The position numbers and the translations under genes are program-made. From Limnohabitans sp. 2KL-51 (GTDB lineage: Bacteria; Pseudomonadota; Gammaproteobacteria; Burkholderiales; Burkholderiaceae_C), in contig NZ_NESJ01000004.1 of NCBI RefSeq assembly GCF_003063645.1, positions 124,001 through 188,000 on the forward strand: a stretch of DNA of 64,000 bases. Direction: 5' to 3'. Under the pieces are notes generated by a model. That model made no database searches. It was not told where the DNA came from and saw only the letters and a list, made by a program, of their open reading frames with translations. Shown one piece after another: positions 1 through 7,825 of the stretch. Each line of letters opens with the position of its first letter. The first letter of the stretch is position 1.

Positions 1-1
1 G

Positions 2-1513
2 GCCATTGTGGTCAATGAGGGCGGGTTGCCTGCCGGTACCCTGCTTGAAGGGGGCCTGGTCTTGCTGGACAAAGTGCCTCAGGGCCACAAAGTGGCGCTC
101 GTGGCTTTGGCGCAAGGCGACGTGGTGCGGCGCTACAACGTGCCCATTGGACATGCTTTGCAAGACATCGCAGCGGGGCGCTGGGTGCACGAGCGTTTGC
201 TGCAAATGCCGGCTGCCCGCGAGTTGCAGGGCCTGCCCATGGCCACCGTGGCGGCGCCTGTGCAAGCGCCACTGACCGGTTACACCTTTGAGGGTTACCG
301 CAATGCAGATGGCTCGGTGGGCACGCGCAATATCTTGGCCATCACCACCACCGTGCAGTGCGTGGCGGGTGTGGTGTCACAAGCTGTGCGCCGCATCAAG
401 GACGAGTTGTTGCCCTTGTACCCGCATGTGGACGACGTGGTGGGTCTGGAGCACAGCTACGGCTGTGGCGTGGCCATCGACGCGCCCGACGCCATCATTC
501 CGATCCGGACCTTGCGCAACATCAGCTTGAATCCCAATTTTGGGGGCGAGGTTATGGTGGTCAGTTTGGGGTGCGAAAAGCTGCAACCTGAGCGCTTGCT
601 GCCCCCCGGCAGTTTCCCGATCACCGATGCGCGTGACCCTGCGGGTGGGCCCGACACGGTTTGCCTGCAAGACGCGCAGCATGTGGGCTTCATGTCGATG
701 CTGGACAGCATCGTGCAAAGCGCGCGTCCGCATCTGGAGCGGCTGAACGCCCGAAGGCGCGAGACAGTGCCCGCCAGCCACTTGGTGGTGGGCGTGCAGT
801 GTGGCGGAAGCGATGCGTTTTCTGGGGTCACCGCCAACCCGGCGGTGGGCTTTGCGGCTGACTTGCTGGTGCGCGCTGGGGCCACCGTGATGTTCAGCGA
901 AAACACCGAAGTGCGTGATGCGGTGGAGCAACTCACGCAGCGCGCTGCGACACCAGAAGTGGCCCAGGCCATTGTGCGCGAGCTCGACTGGTACGACCGT
1001 TATCTGGAACGCGGACGGGTAGACCGCAGCGCCAACACCACGCCAGGCAACAAGGCGGGCGGCTTGTCCAACATCGCCGAAAAGGCCATGGGCTCCATCG
1101 TCAAGAGCGGCACGGCGGCGATCTCGCATGTGTTGGCGCCGGGCGAAAAGTTGCGGCCCGACCAAAAGGGCTTGGTGTTTGCGGCCACACCAGCCAGCGA
1201 CTTCATTTGCGGCACGCTGCAGTTGGCGGCGGGCATGAATGTGCATGTCTTCACCACCGGGCGTGGCACGCCTTACGGACTGGCCGAGTGCCCCGTCATC
1301 AAGGTGGCCACGCGCAGCGATTTGGCCCGGCGCTGGCATGACCTGATGGACATCAATGCGGGGCGCATCGCCGATGAAGGCCTCAGCATCGAAGACATGG
1401 GCTGGGCGCTGTTTCGCATGCTGCTGGACGTGGCCAGTGGCCGCAAAACCTGGGCCGAACACTGGAAGCTGCACAATGCATTGGTGTTGTTCAATCCGGC
1501 CCCCATCACCTAA
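2..1513 (+). CDS. garD: Galactarate dehydratase, 5'-truncated by window edge
   Basis: GarD dehydrates meso-galactarate (mucate) to 5-keto-4-deoxy-glucarate in the cytosol, the first step of galactarate catabolism (UxaA/GarD family). The reading frame is open to the left edge, so the true start lies outside; by comparison with E. coli GarD (about 520 aa) roughly the first 25 residues are missing. Family hallmarks are visible: [81 protein letters not shown] and the C-terminal FNPAP tail. The N-terminal part matches the SAF-like domain and the rest the catalytic domain. It is followed 21 bp later by a solute-binding protein gene, suggesting a sugar-acid uptake and degradation unit. The alternative, altronate dehydratase (UxaA), is less likely because the motifs follow GarD closely. 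Confidence 0.9.
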   Translation, partial: AIVVNEGGLPAGTLLEGGLVLLDKVPQGHKVALVALAQGDVVRRYNVPIGHALQDIAAGRWVHERLLQMPAARELQGLPMATVAAPVQAPLTGYTFEGYRNADGSVGTRNILAITTTVQCVAGVVSQAVRRIKDELLPLYPHVDDVVGLEHSYGCGVAIDAPDAIIPIRTLRNISLNPNFGGEVMVVSLGCEKLQPERLLPPGSFPITDARDPAGGPDTVCLQDAQHVGFMSMLDSIVQSARPHLERLNARRRETVPASHLVVGVQCGGSDAFSGVTANPAVGFAADLLVRAGATVMFSENTEVRDAVEQLTQRAATPEVAQAIVRELDWYDRYLERGRVDRSANTTPGNKAGGLSNIAEKAMGSIVKSGTAAISHVLAPGEKLRPDQKGLVFAATPASDFICGTLQLAAGMNVHVFTTGRGTPYGLAECPVIKVATRSDLARRWHDLMDINAGRIADEGLSIEDMGWALFRMLLDVASGRKTWAEHWKLHNALVLFNPAPIT

Positions 1514-1534
1514 GACATCAACCAGGAGACCTCC

Positions 1535-2530
1535 ATGACACAGCGTCGATATTTTCTGCAAACCTCGGTGGCTTGCGCCGCAGGCCTGTTGGCCCCAACG
1601 GCTTTCAGCCAAACGGCAGCTTGGCCTTCCAAGCCGATCAATTACCTGGTGGCTTTTCCGGCGGGTGGGACGACCGATATCCTGGCGCGCCTGGTGTCGC
1701 AAAAACTGGGCACGGCGCTGGGCACCACCTTGGTGATTGAAAACAGAGGCGGCGCAGGCGGCAGTGTGGGTTCTGAAGTGGCATCCCGCGCCCCAGCAGA
1801 TGGACACCATTTGCTGGGCGGCACCATCAGCTCGCACGCGATCAATGTGAGTCTTTACCCCAAACTGGGCTACGACCCGATCAAGTCCTTCACACCCGTC
1901 TATCTGTATGGCACCAACCCTGTGGTGCTGGTGGTGGCCGCCAACAGTCCCTATAAAACACTGCGTGATTTGATGACGGCGGCCAAAGCCAACCCGGGCA
2001 AGCTGACCGGTGCATCGGCGGGCAACGGCACATCTCAGCATTTGGCCCAAGAGTTGTTGGCGTTCAAAGGTGATGTGAAGTTCACCCATGTCCCTTACAA
2101 GGGCAGTGCGCCCGCGATCCAAGATGTGATGGGCGGACAAGTGGACTTCATGTTCGACACCACGGTGGTGGCGGGGGCCCATATCCAAAGTGGCAAGCTC
2201 AGAGCGCTGGCGGTGACTTCATCGAGACGCCTGACAGACACTTTGACCGATGTGCCCACGGTGGCAGAATCCGGCTGGCCTGGAACGCAAGGCTTTGAAG
2301 TGGCGTCCTGGCAGGCCTTATTTGCGCCAGCCGGCACGCCCAAAGCCATTGTCGACAGGTTGCACGGGGAGATCCTCAAGATCATTCAATCGTCCGAGAT
2401 GCAAGAACGCATCAAAGGCTTGGGTATGCAGCCATCGGTCATGACGCCAGAGCAAGTGATGAACTTTCAAAAGGCAGAAATCGACAAATGGGCGCAGGTC
2501 ATCAAGGCCGCCAGCATCAAACTCGAATGA
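1535..2530 (+). CDS. Tripartite tricarboxylate transporter-type substrate-binding protein (Bug/TctC family)
   Basis: Periplasmic solute receptor of the Bug family, which in Burkholderiales is greatly expanded and usually orphan from its TctAB membrane partners. The N-terminus MTQRRYFLQTSVACAAG is a twin-arginine-like signal (RRYFLQ) with an AFSQ cleavage region, so export via Tat is plausible. The mature protein begins with WPSKPINYLVAFPAGGTTDILAR, a typical Bug start, and contains VIENRGGAGG, HVPYKGSAPAIQDVMGGQVDF and the usual C-terminal layout; 331 aa is normal length. It lies directly downstream of garD with a ribosome-binding-like AGGAG, so the ligand may be galactarate or a related aldarate. 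The ligand assignment is inference from context only. Confidence 0.88.
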   Translation: MTQRRYFLQTSVACAAGLLAPTAFSQTAAWPSKPINYLVAFPAGGTTDILARLVSQKLGTALGTTLVIENRGGAGGSVGSEVASRAPADGHHLLGGTISSHAINVSLYPKLGYDPIKSFTPVYLYGTNPVVLVVAANSPYKTLRDLMTAAKANPGKLTGASAGNGTSQHLAQELLAFKGDVKFTHVPYKGSAPAIQDVMGGQVDFMFDTTVVAGAHIQSGKLRALAVTSSRRLTDTLTDVPTVAESGWPGTQGFEVASWQALFAPAGTPKAIVDRLHGEILKIIQSSEMQERIKGLGMQPSVMTPEQVMNFQKAEIDKWAQVIKAASIKLE

Positions 2531-2567
2531 GGGCACGGCCCATGCAAGAAATGTTTTCAGCTGAGTT

Positions 2568-3083
2568 TTAACTGCAGCTGACGCTGCCGCAGCCCGACAT
2601 GGTCACGTTTTGGATGGCCAAAGGGTCGGCCAGGGTTTCGCTCTCGCTGTCAAAACCCACCGACTTCAGGTGCGCCGCCAGGCCCGCGTCCATGCTGCCC
2701 GCGTGACCGGGAAACCATTCGGCCAGCGCCTCGGCCATGCGGGTGATGATGGTTTTGTCGCTGTCCAGGTAATGGGCTTCGACCACGCGCATGGTTTCCA
2801 AAATGGTCGCGTGGTGTTCGGCGTGGCAGTTGTCGGCCGAAAAACCGGTGGCCAGCATCCAGCGCTCTTCTTGTTCAAAGTGCTCGACCGTATGGGCCAG
2901 AAACGCTTTGTAAACTGGCAGCTGCGCGTCTTCAGGCGTTGCCAAAATCTGGTTGATCATGTCCGTGAATTCCCGGTGCGTCTCGTCCATGCGGGCGTCG
3001 CCCGTGTGTAGTGAATCGGTCCAAGCCATGACTGGAGGAATCTGGGTGTGAGCGACAGAGGAGGAGGTGGCGGTGGTGGTCAT
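2568..3083 (-). CDS. Bacteriohemerythrin
   Basis: Soluble non-heme diiron O2-binding protein of about 171 aa. The metal-ligand pattern is visible: HTGDARMDETHREF, HTVEHFEQEERWM, CHAEHHATIL and a late HLKSVGFD. The frame extends 14 codons upstream, but the ATG at 3083 (MTTTATSSSV) is a more natural start because the extension reads like noncoding sequence. A C-terminal tail CGSVSCS follows the hemerythrin bundle, which is not part of the core fold; its two cysteines might bind metal or respond to redox (inference). Bacteriohemerythrins sense, store or deliver oxygen, which suits an aerobic phototroph. It is convergent with the upstream solute-binding protein gene (37 bp gap). Confidence 0.87.
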   Translation of the reverse strand: MTTTATSSSVAHTQIPPVMAWTDSLHTGDARMDETHREFTDMINQILATPEDAQLPVYKAFLAHTVEHFEQEERWMLATGFSADNCHAEHHATILETMRVVEAHYLDSDKTIITRMAEALAEWFPGHAGSMDAGLAAHLKSVGFDSESETLADPLAIQNVTMSGCGSVSCS

Positions 3084-3258
3084 GGCAAAGGCTCGGTCAA
3101 GGTGCAAAACACAAACAGTCCACATTATCTCGCCAAGCCAAGGGCTTCAGCGCATTGGGGGCATCACTGCTTGAGGCTGAGTCGGTTCGACCCGGTAGGC
3201 CACAGGCCTTGCCAAAGCCGCTATTGTGTTGGCCTGCGTCAAATTTCCAAAAAAATCC

Positions 3259-4269
3259 ATGGATTCCCTTACACAAGTTCTTTTGGGCGCCTCGATCGGC
3301 GTGGCCGTCATGGGGCGTCGCACGGCGCTTTGGAAATCGGCGGTATGGGGCGGTGTGGCAGGTTTGCTGCCCGACCTGGACGTGTTGCTCGACCACGGCG
3401 ACCCGATTCTGAACATGATTCGGCACCGTGCCGAGACGCATGCCTTGTTGTTGCTGACGCTCTTTGCCTTCCCCATGGCCTGGCTGGTCAGCCGCATCCA
3501 CCACCAGGCCCGCTTGTATGGCCGCTGGTGGTGGGCGCTCATGCTGGCGCTGGTCACCCACCCCTTGCTGGACCTGATGACGATTTATGGCACCCAGGTG
3601 TTTCAGCCATTCAGCGACGAGGCCTATGGCCTGGGCAGCATGTTCATCATCGACCCGGCGTATTCACTGCCCTTGCTGGTCGGGGTGGTGGCCGCTTTTC
3701 GTGTGAAACCCGTGGGCAGGGCTTTGCGCATCAATGGCTGGGCACTGGGCTTGAGCACCGCTTATTTGGCCTGGAGCGCGCTGGGCCAGGCCATGGTCAC
3801 GCAGCACGCCCGCGAGTCGCTGCAGGCGCAGGGCTTGCCCAGTCAGCAACTGCTGGTCACGCCTGCGCCCTTGAGCACCTTGCTGTGGCGCGTGGTGGCG
3901 CTCGATGGTGAGCGGATGCACGAAGGGTTTTATGCGCTGATGGACGGCAACAGGCCGATGCGCTTTGTGGCCCACGATCGCGGTGCCCGCTTGGCGGCGC
4001 AAAACGCCGATCACCCCCAGCTGCAGCGCCTGGCGCGCTTCACCGACGGTTTTTACAAGGTCGCTGACCAAAACGGCAAATTGGTGGTCACCGACTTGCG
4101 CATGGGGCAAGAGCCCGCCTATGTGTTTTCTTTTGACATTGGCCCACCACTGCAAGCTGGCCAAGCTCACCCCGTGGCGCAGCAGCAAAGCCGGCGCATG
4201 GACGTGGGGGCGGGTTTGAAATGGCTGGGGCAGCGCATCTTGGGCCGCGATGTGCCGCCGCCGGGCTAA
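3259..4269 (+). CDS. YdjM-type inner-membrane metal-dependent hydrolase family protein
   Basis: Membrane protein of the LexA-binding/YdjM family (PF04307), predicted metal-dependent hydrolases of unknown substrate. It starts at ATG 3259 (MDSLTQVLLGASIG); the in-frame upstream extension was not used. Visible features: an N-terminal hydrophobic segment, GGVAGLLPDLDVLLDHGD and HRAETHALLLLT, which carry the family's conserved Asp/His residues, then several membrane helices (around ALMLALVTHPLLDLMTIYGT and YSLPLLVGVVAAF). The C-terminal third (from about residue 200) is hydrophilic and looks extracytoplasmic. It stands alone on the plus strand, divergent from the hemerythrin gene. The biological role is unknown. 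Confidence 0.8.
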   Translation: MDSLTQVLLGASIGVAVMGRRTALWKSAVWGGVAGLLPDLDVLLDHGDPILNMIRHRAETHALLLLTLFAFPMAWLVSRIHHQARLYGRWWWALMLALVTHPLLDLMTIYGTQVFQPFSDEAYGLGSMFIIDPAYSLPLLVGVVAAFRVKPVGRALRINGWALGLSTAYLAWSALGQAMVTQHARESLQAQGLPSQQLLVTPAPLSTLLWRVVALDGERMHEGFYALMDGNRPMRFVAHDRGARLAAQNADHPQLQRLARFTDGFYKVADQNGKLVVTDLRMGQEPAYVFSFDIGPPLQAGQAHPVAQQQSRRMDVGAGLKWLGQRILGRDVPPPG

Positions 4270-4438
4270 GACGGCGGTTGCGGCGTGATGCTCCGGTCAC
4301 TCCACGGCACACGACATCGCTGCCCTTAAGGGGAAGAATTTTTTGAGAATGTTTCGAACTCTCGCAGGCTTTGTCCTGAGACCGCTGTTATCCGTCACTT
4401 AAGATGCATGCAAATGTGCTTTTTGATCGGAATATCTG

Positions 4439-4873
4439 ATGACCGCATTCACAAACAATCTTCTCTTCAAGTCGATTTTTTTGTCGACCGCAGTGGCGTG
4501 TCTTTTGTCAAATGGCGTGCAGGCATCGACTTGTATTACCGCTGGGCGCATGGATGCCGGAGGCTGGGCACCTCAGTTTTCAACGGTGCGCCTCTTGGAT
4601 GAAGCGGGGCGTCTCTTGTCGGTCAAGAAGAAATCAGAATTGGCCGGCGTGCGAGCCGTTGAATTGACGGAGACCGCTCTTGTGTCAGTCTGCGACGGAA
4701 GCAAGCCTTTGACCCGCGGGGATGGTGCTCTCTCCAAAGGCGCTGTGCCTGCTGCCAAACCTGGACGTTTCAACGTGGTGGGTTTGGGCTTTCCAAAGCT
4801 CCAGACCGGCGGTGAACTGGTTGAATTTGAAGTGAGCATTGCCGCAGAGCAGATCGTGATGATCACCCGTTGA
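4439..4873 (+). CDS. Small exported protein of unknown function
   Basis: A 144-residue protein not assignable to a family by eye. It begins with a Sec-type signal: charged N-terminus, hydrophobic core LFKSIFLSTAVACLLSNG, and likely cleavage after VQA before STCITAG. Two cysteines in the mature part (near the start and in SVCDGSKPL) could form a disulfide, consistent with a periplasmic location. There is no clear Shine-Dalgarno before ATG 4439, so the start is tentative. The 169 bp upstream (4270-4438) contain no other gene that I can support. The next gene, the caspase-like protein, faces it; no functional link is evident. Confidence 0.55.
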   Translation: MTAFTNNLLFKSIFLSTAVACLLSNGVQASTCITAGRMDAGGWAPQFSTVRLLDEAGRLLSVKKKSELAGVRAVELTETALVSVCDGSKPLTRGDGALSKGAVPAAKPGRFNVVGLGFPKLQTGGELVEFEVSIAAEQIVMITR

Positions 4874-4994
4874 TGGGCGTTGACCAAGTTTGATGTCGAG
4901 ATTGAAGACTCGAATTCGCTGTTCAGATGATGACTTGAACTACCACCAATTAGTCCAGGCTATTGATCGCACCCCTGAGCGCGCCAGCAGCACT

Positions 4995-7541
4995 TCATTT
5001 CATCAAGATGAATTCTCCGACCAGCTGGTCATAGATGGCGGGAACTTGCTCATGCCCGATGCTTCTGGCCAACCGTACGACCTCTGTTCTTGCGGTTCTG
5101 GCCACTTGGTCGATGGTGACACCCCGTTTGCGGATTTCCTGCGCAAAAACACGGGTAAAAACCCCGTTGCGGTCTTTGTCTTGAGGGCCCAAGGTGTCCA
5201 GAGCCCGCTGTCCAGTACCGGCAGAGAAAATGACGATTTGTCCGGTGGCCGGCGTGGTGGGAGACAGCCCCCGCGATACATTGCCAATATTGCGGCCTGC
5301 CACGCGGAAGGGGTTGTCGCGACAGGCATCGATCACAGCCAAGGTCAACTTGGCCTTTCTGTCGTTCATGTCGTCGAGAATGCGCTGTAGTGGTATTGCA
5401 TCCTCGCGCAACTGCCCTTCACTCTCGCCCGAGACATCCATCGGGATCAGGTAGTTCAAGCCGCCAAGCTGAACACCATGACCTGCAAAGAAGAAGGCCA
5501 CCTCATCGCCACCCTCCACCTCCGCGGCAAATTTGCGCAGCGCAGCCCGCATGTCTTTCTCCCCGATATCGAGGTACTGAGACACGGTGAAGCCGGCCGT
5601 GGTCAGGGAGCGGGCCATGGCTTGGGCATCCTCCCGTGCCGTTGCGAGACGGGAGATATGTTTGTAGTTGTCAATCCCAATCACCAGAGCCTTTCGAAAC
5701 GCCATATTGGGCTTGACGTTGGTTTGTCGGGCCGCCTCCAGCTCAGCGCGCAGACGTGCATTTTCTGCGGCAAGCCTATCGCGCTCAGCTTTATCTAATT
5801 TGATGTTTTGCTCGGAGGACTCGCGTGCCTGGCGCTCTTGCTGGCGCAGAGCCGCTTCGGATCTCAGCCGATCTTCCAGCTCGCGTTTGGCCTGCGTGGC
5901 GTCGGCCAACTCCCTCAATCGGTCGGAGCGCTCCTGCTGCACACGCTGCTCCAATTGCGCCAACTCTTGTGCCGTCTTCTGATTTTCAGCTTGTCGGTTG
6001 TCCGGCAAGTTGGGCGGAGTGGGCAGGTTGGGCAGACTGACGGTTGGTGCGCTTGGAGGAACGGTTGGGGATGGCGCGGCCATCGGCGAGGACGGTGTTG
6101 AAGGGCGTGCCCACCGTGCATCCAAGTTGCGCAAACCGTCGCGGGTCATGGCCACGCTGCCGTTGGTGATCAGTTCGGTGCATTGACATTGTGGGGTCTC
6201 TTTGATGCCCTGGTCAGCCAATAAGCGCTGGCAACGTTGTTTGGATTCAATCTGAACTGATGGACCAGGTAGACCGCCCCCGGTGCCTCTTGCCAAAGCA
6301 AAATAGCTGATCAACGCCGGACAACTCGCGTTGACAGTTGTGATGTGCATCGAGCCTGGGCGAGAGTCCAGTGAGTTCTTGACCGTTTTCTGGGTCCCTG
6401 TGAGCACGGCATCAGACAGCCCAAAATCAGTCAAGCAGGCTTGGCTGCCGTCAGTGAAGGACAAACGAAAGTTGACAGGGCATTTCCCGATGTCCGGGTA
6501 GCGCACGTTTGTCACAGACCCAACGGACAAAGGCTCTGATTTTTGTGGGTCTTGTCCAATTTTCTGACCTTGTGCAGGCCTGTTGTCCGGCAAGTTGGGC
6601 GGTGTGGCCAGACTGGCGGTGACCGCGCTTGTTGGAGCGGGTGGGGATGGCGCGGCCATCGGCGAGGGCGGTGTTGAAGGGCGTGCCCAACGCGCATCCA
6701 AGTTGCGCAAACCGTCGCGGGTCATGGCCACTTTACCGTTGGCCATCAGTTCGGTGCATTGACAGTCTGGGGTTTCTTTGACGCCCTCGTCAGCCAATAA
6801 GCGCTGGCAACGTTGTTTGGATTCACCCTGAACTAGTGGACGATTGACGGAATGGGAACCGGTGGTTGTTGCTAAAGCAAAATAGCTGCTCAACGCAGGA
6901 CAACTCGCATTGCCTGTGGTGATATGCATCGAGCCTGGGCGAGAGTCCAGTGAGTTCTTGACCGTTTTTTGGGTCCCTGTGAGCACGGCATCAGCCAGCC
7001 CAAAATCAGTCAAGCAGGCTTGATTGCCGTCAGTGAAGAACAAGCGAAAATTGACAGGACATTTTCCGATGTCCGAGTAGCTCACGTTTGTCACAGGCGC
7101 AAGGGGTGAAGATTCAAGCTTGTTTCGGGCCGTATCTCCGAATGCAGATGCAGTCGAAACGAGATTGGCCTCCCAATTGAAGGGGTAGCGGTTGTTTTCA
7201 ATCGGCCAAGCCCTGTTCAGCGGTCCTTCCCAGTTTCCTGAGCGAATAACACCGCCATCTTTGTTGTACTCAACCCCTTCGCCTTCACGAAGACCCGCCT
7301 TGAAGTTCCCAACAAACCGCAACCCGCTGGCGAAGTTCATGGCGCCCTGACCATGGAAGGAGCCGTTCGCGTATTCCCCCGTATACCGGGAGACCATCTT
7401 GCCATCCACATTGAATGTCTCGGAGCCAATACATTGGTCCCATTTGGTGGTGTCAGTTCCCTGGCATGCAGGCAAATCACTTTGCGCCATGGACCATGAG
7501 CTCAAGCACAGAGCAACGAGGACGATTAGAAAACGCTTCAT
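4995..7541 (-). CDS. Exported caspase-family (peptidase C14) protein with MORN segment and duplicated module
   Basis: An 848-residue multi-domain protein. Residues 1-19 are a signal peptide (KRFLIVLVALCLSSWSMAQ). Residues 52-107 carry MORN-like repeats (YTGEYANGSFHGQGAMNF, FVGNFKAGLREGEGVEY). Two nearly identical modules of about 170 residues follow (151-321 and 344-515), each with conserved cysteines and a Pro-rich linker ending PPNLPDNR. Residues 524-605 are a charged coiled coil. The C-terminal domain from about 615 is a caspase fold: KALVIGIDNYKH, then the catalytic His688 in FFFAGHGVQ and Cys740 in AVIDACRDNPF. Such metacaspase-like proteins occur in many Proteobacteria; substrates are unknown. 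Secretion implies action in the periplasm. It is monocistronic, with no obvious partner gene. Confidence 0.85.
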   Translation of the reverse strand: MKRFLIVLVALCLSSWSMAQSDLPACQGTDTTKWDQCIGSETFNVDGKMVSRYTGEYANGSFHGQGAMNFASGLRFVGNFKAGLREGEGVEYNKDGGVIRSGNWEGPLNRAWPIENNRYPFNWEANLVSTASAFGDTARNKLESSPLAPVTNVSYSDIGKCPVNFRLFFTDGNQACLTDFGLADAVLTGTQKTVKNSLDSRPGSMHITTGNASCPALSSYFALATTTGSHSVNRPLVQGESKQRCQRLLADEGVKETPDCQCTELMANGKVAMTRDGLRNLDARWARPSTPPSPMAAPSPPAPTSAVTASLATPPNLPDNRPAQGQKIGQDPQKSEPLSVGSVTNVRYPDIGKCPVNFRLSFTDGSQACLTDFGLSDAVLTGTQKTVKNSLDSRPGSMHITTVNASCPALISYFALARGTGGGLPGPSVQIESKQRCQRLLADQGIKETPQCQCTELITNGSVAMTRDGLRNLDARWARPSTPSSPMAAPSPTVPPSAPTVSLPNLPTPPNLPDNRQAENQKTAQELAQLEQRVQQERSDRLRELADATQAKRELEDRLRSEAALRQQERQARESSEQNIKLDKAERDRLAAENARLRAELEAARQTNVKPNMAFRKALVIGIDNYKHISRLATAREDAQAMARSLTTAGFTVSQYLDIGEKDMRAALRKFAAEVEGGDEVAFFFAGHGVQLGGLNYLIPMDVSGESEGQLREDAIPLQRILDDMNDRKAKLTLAVIDACRDNPFRVAGRNIGNVSRGLSPTTPATGQIVIFSAGTGQRALDTLGPQDKDRNGVFTRVFAQEIRKRGVTIDQVARTARTEVVRLARSIGHEQVPAIYDQLVGEFILMK
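5997..7091 (-). repeat. Direct repeat within the caspase-family gene (two units, about 0.5 kb each)
   Basis: Two in-frame copies lie at 6579-7091 (first in the protein) and 5997-6512 (second), offset by 579 bases (193 codons). Long stretches are identical at DNA level, for example around CGAGCCTGGGCGAGAGTCCA (near 6351 and 6930) and GCAAACCGTCGCGGGTCATG (near 6132 and 6711). They differ mainly in the linker between the cysteine-rich part and the Pro/Ala tail. This indicates a fairly recent tandem duplication or ongoing homogenisation. Confidence 0.9.
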
Positions 7542-7626
7542 CGTGGCAAGCTGAGGGATAAATCGTCCATCAAGCGGGTGATTTTTCCTTGGTGTGGGTC
7601 CAACAAGGAAAAAGTTGAAAGAAGGT

Positions 7627-7720
7627 GACGAGCCTTGACCCCGGCACTGGATTCACAGTTAGGGCTGCTTGGTTCCCCACCTGACCCGGTTGGCCGCTTC
7701 ACCATGCGGGAAGGCCCGTC
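7627..7720 (-). ncRNA. ffs: Signal recognition particle RNA, small (4.5S) type
   Basis: The minus strand carries the conserved SRP domain IV: GGTCAGGTGGGGAACCAAGC followed by AGCC, the asymmetric loop and tetraloop region that binds Ffh. The ends pair perfectly apart from one wobble: GACGGGCCTT (from 7720) with AAGGCTCGTC (to 7627), giving a hairpin RNA of about 94 nt. A TACAAT box at 7733-7728 sits 7 bases upstream of the predicted 5' end, a good sigma70 -10; no clear -35 was seen. Location next to dnaX is common for ffs in Burkholderiales. The exact ends are inferred from the terminal helix. Confidence 0.92.
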
Positions 7721-7727
7721 GAGAACG

Positions 7728-7733
7728 ATTGTA
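7728..7733 (-). promoter_or_regulatory. -10 box of the SRP RNA promoter
   Basis: TACAAT on the minus strand, 7 bases before the start of the SRP terminal helix at 7720. This spacing fits a sigma70 -10 element for a stable RNA. No convincing TTGACA-like -35 lies 16-18 bases upstream, so the assignment rests on the hexamer and position. Confidence 0.55.
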
Positions 7734-7825
7734 GGCGAGCTGGCCGTGGCTTTGCCCCTGGGTCAGGAATTTTGTCGGAACCACCTTGCCAGAACCAGCG
7801 CCCCGGCCCGATAGAATCCAATTCC

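Noticed and set aside
377..2188. 603-codon open frame on the minus strand over garD and the solute-binding protein gene
   Set aside because: It is antisense to two genes with clear family motifs, has no domain signature and a His/Gln/Arg-heavy composition typical of reverse-frame shadows in high-GC DNA.
4890..5390. 166-codon plus-strand frame overlapping the end of the caspase gene
   Set aside because: Lies almost entirely antisense to the caspase domain with His/Cys motifs; no signal for a separate gene.
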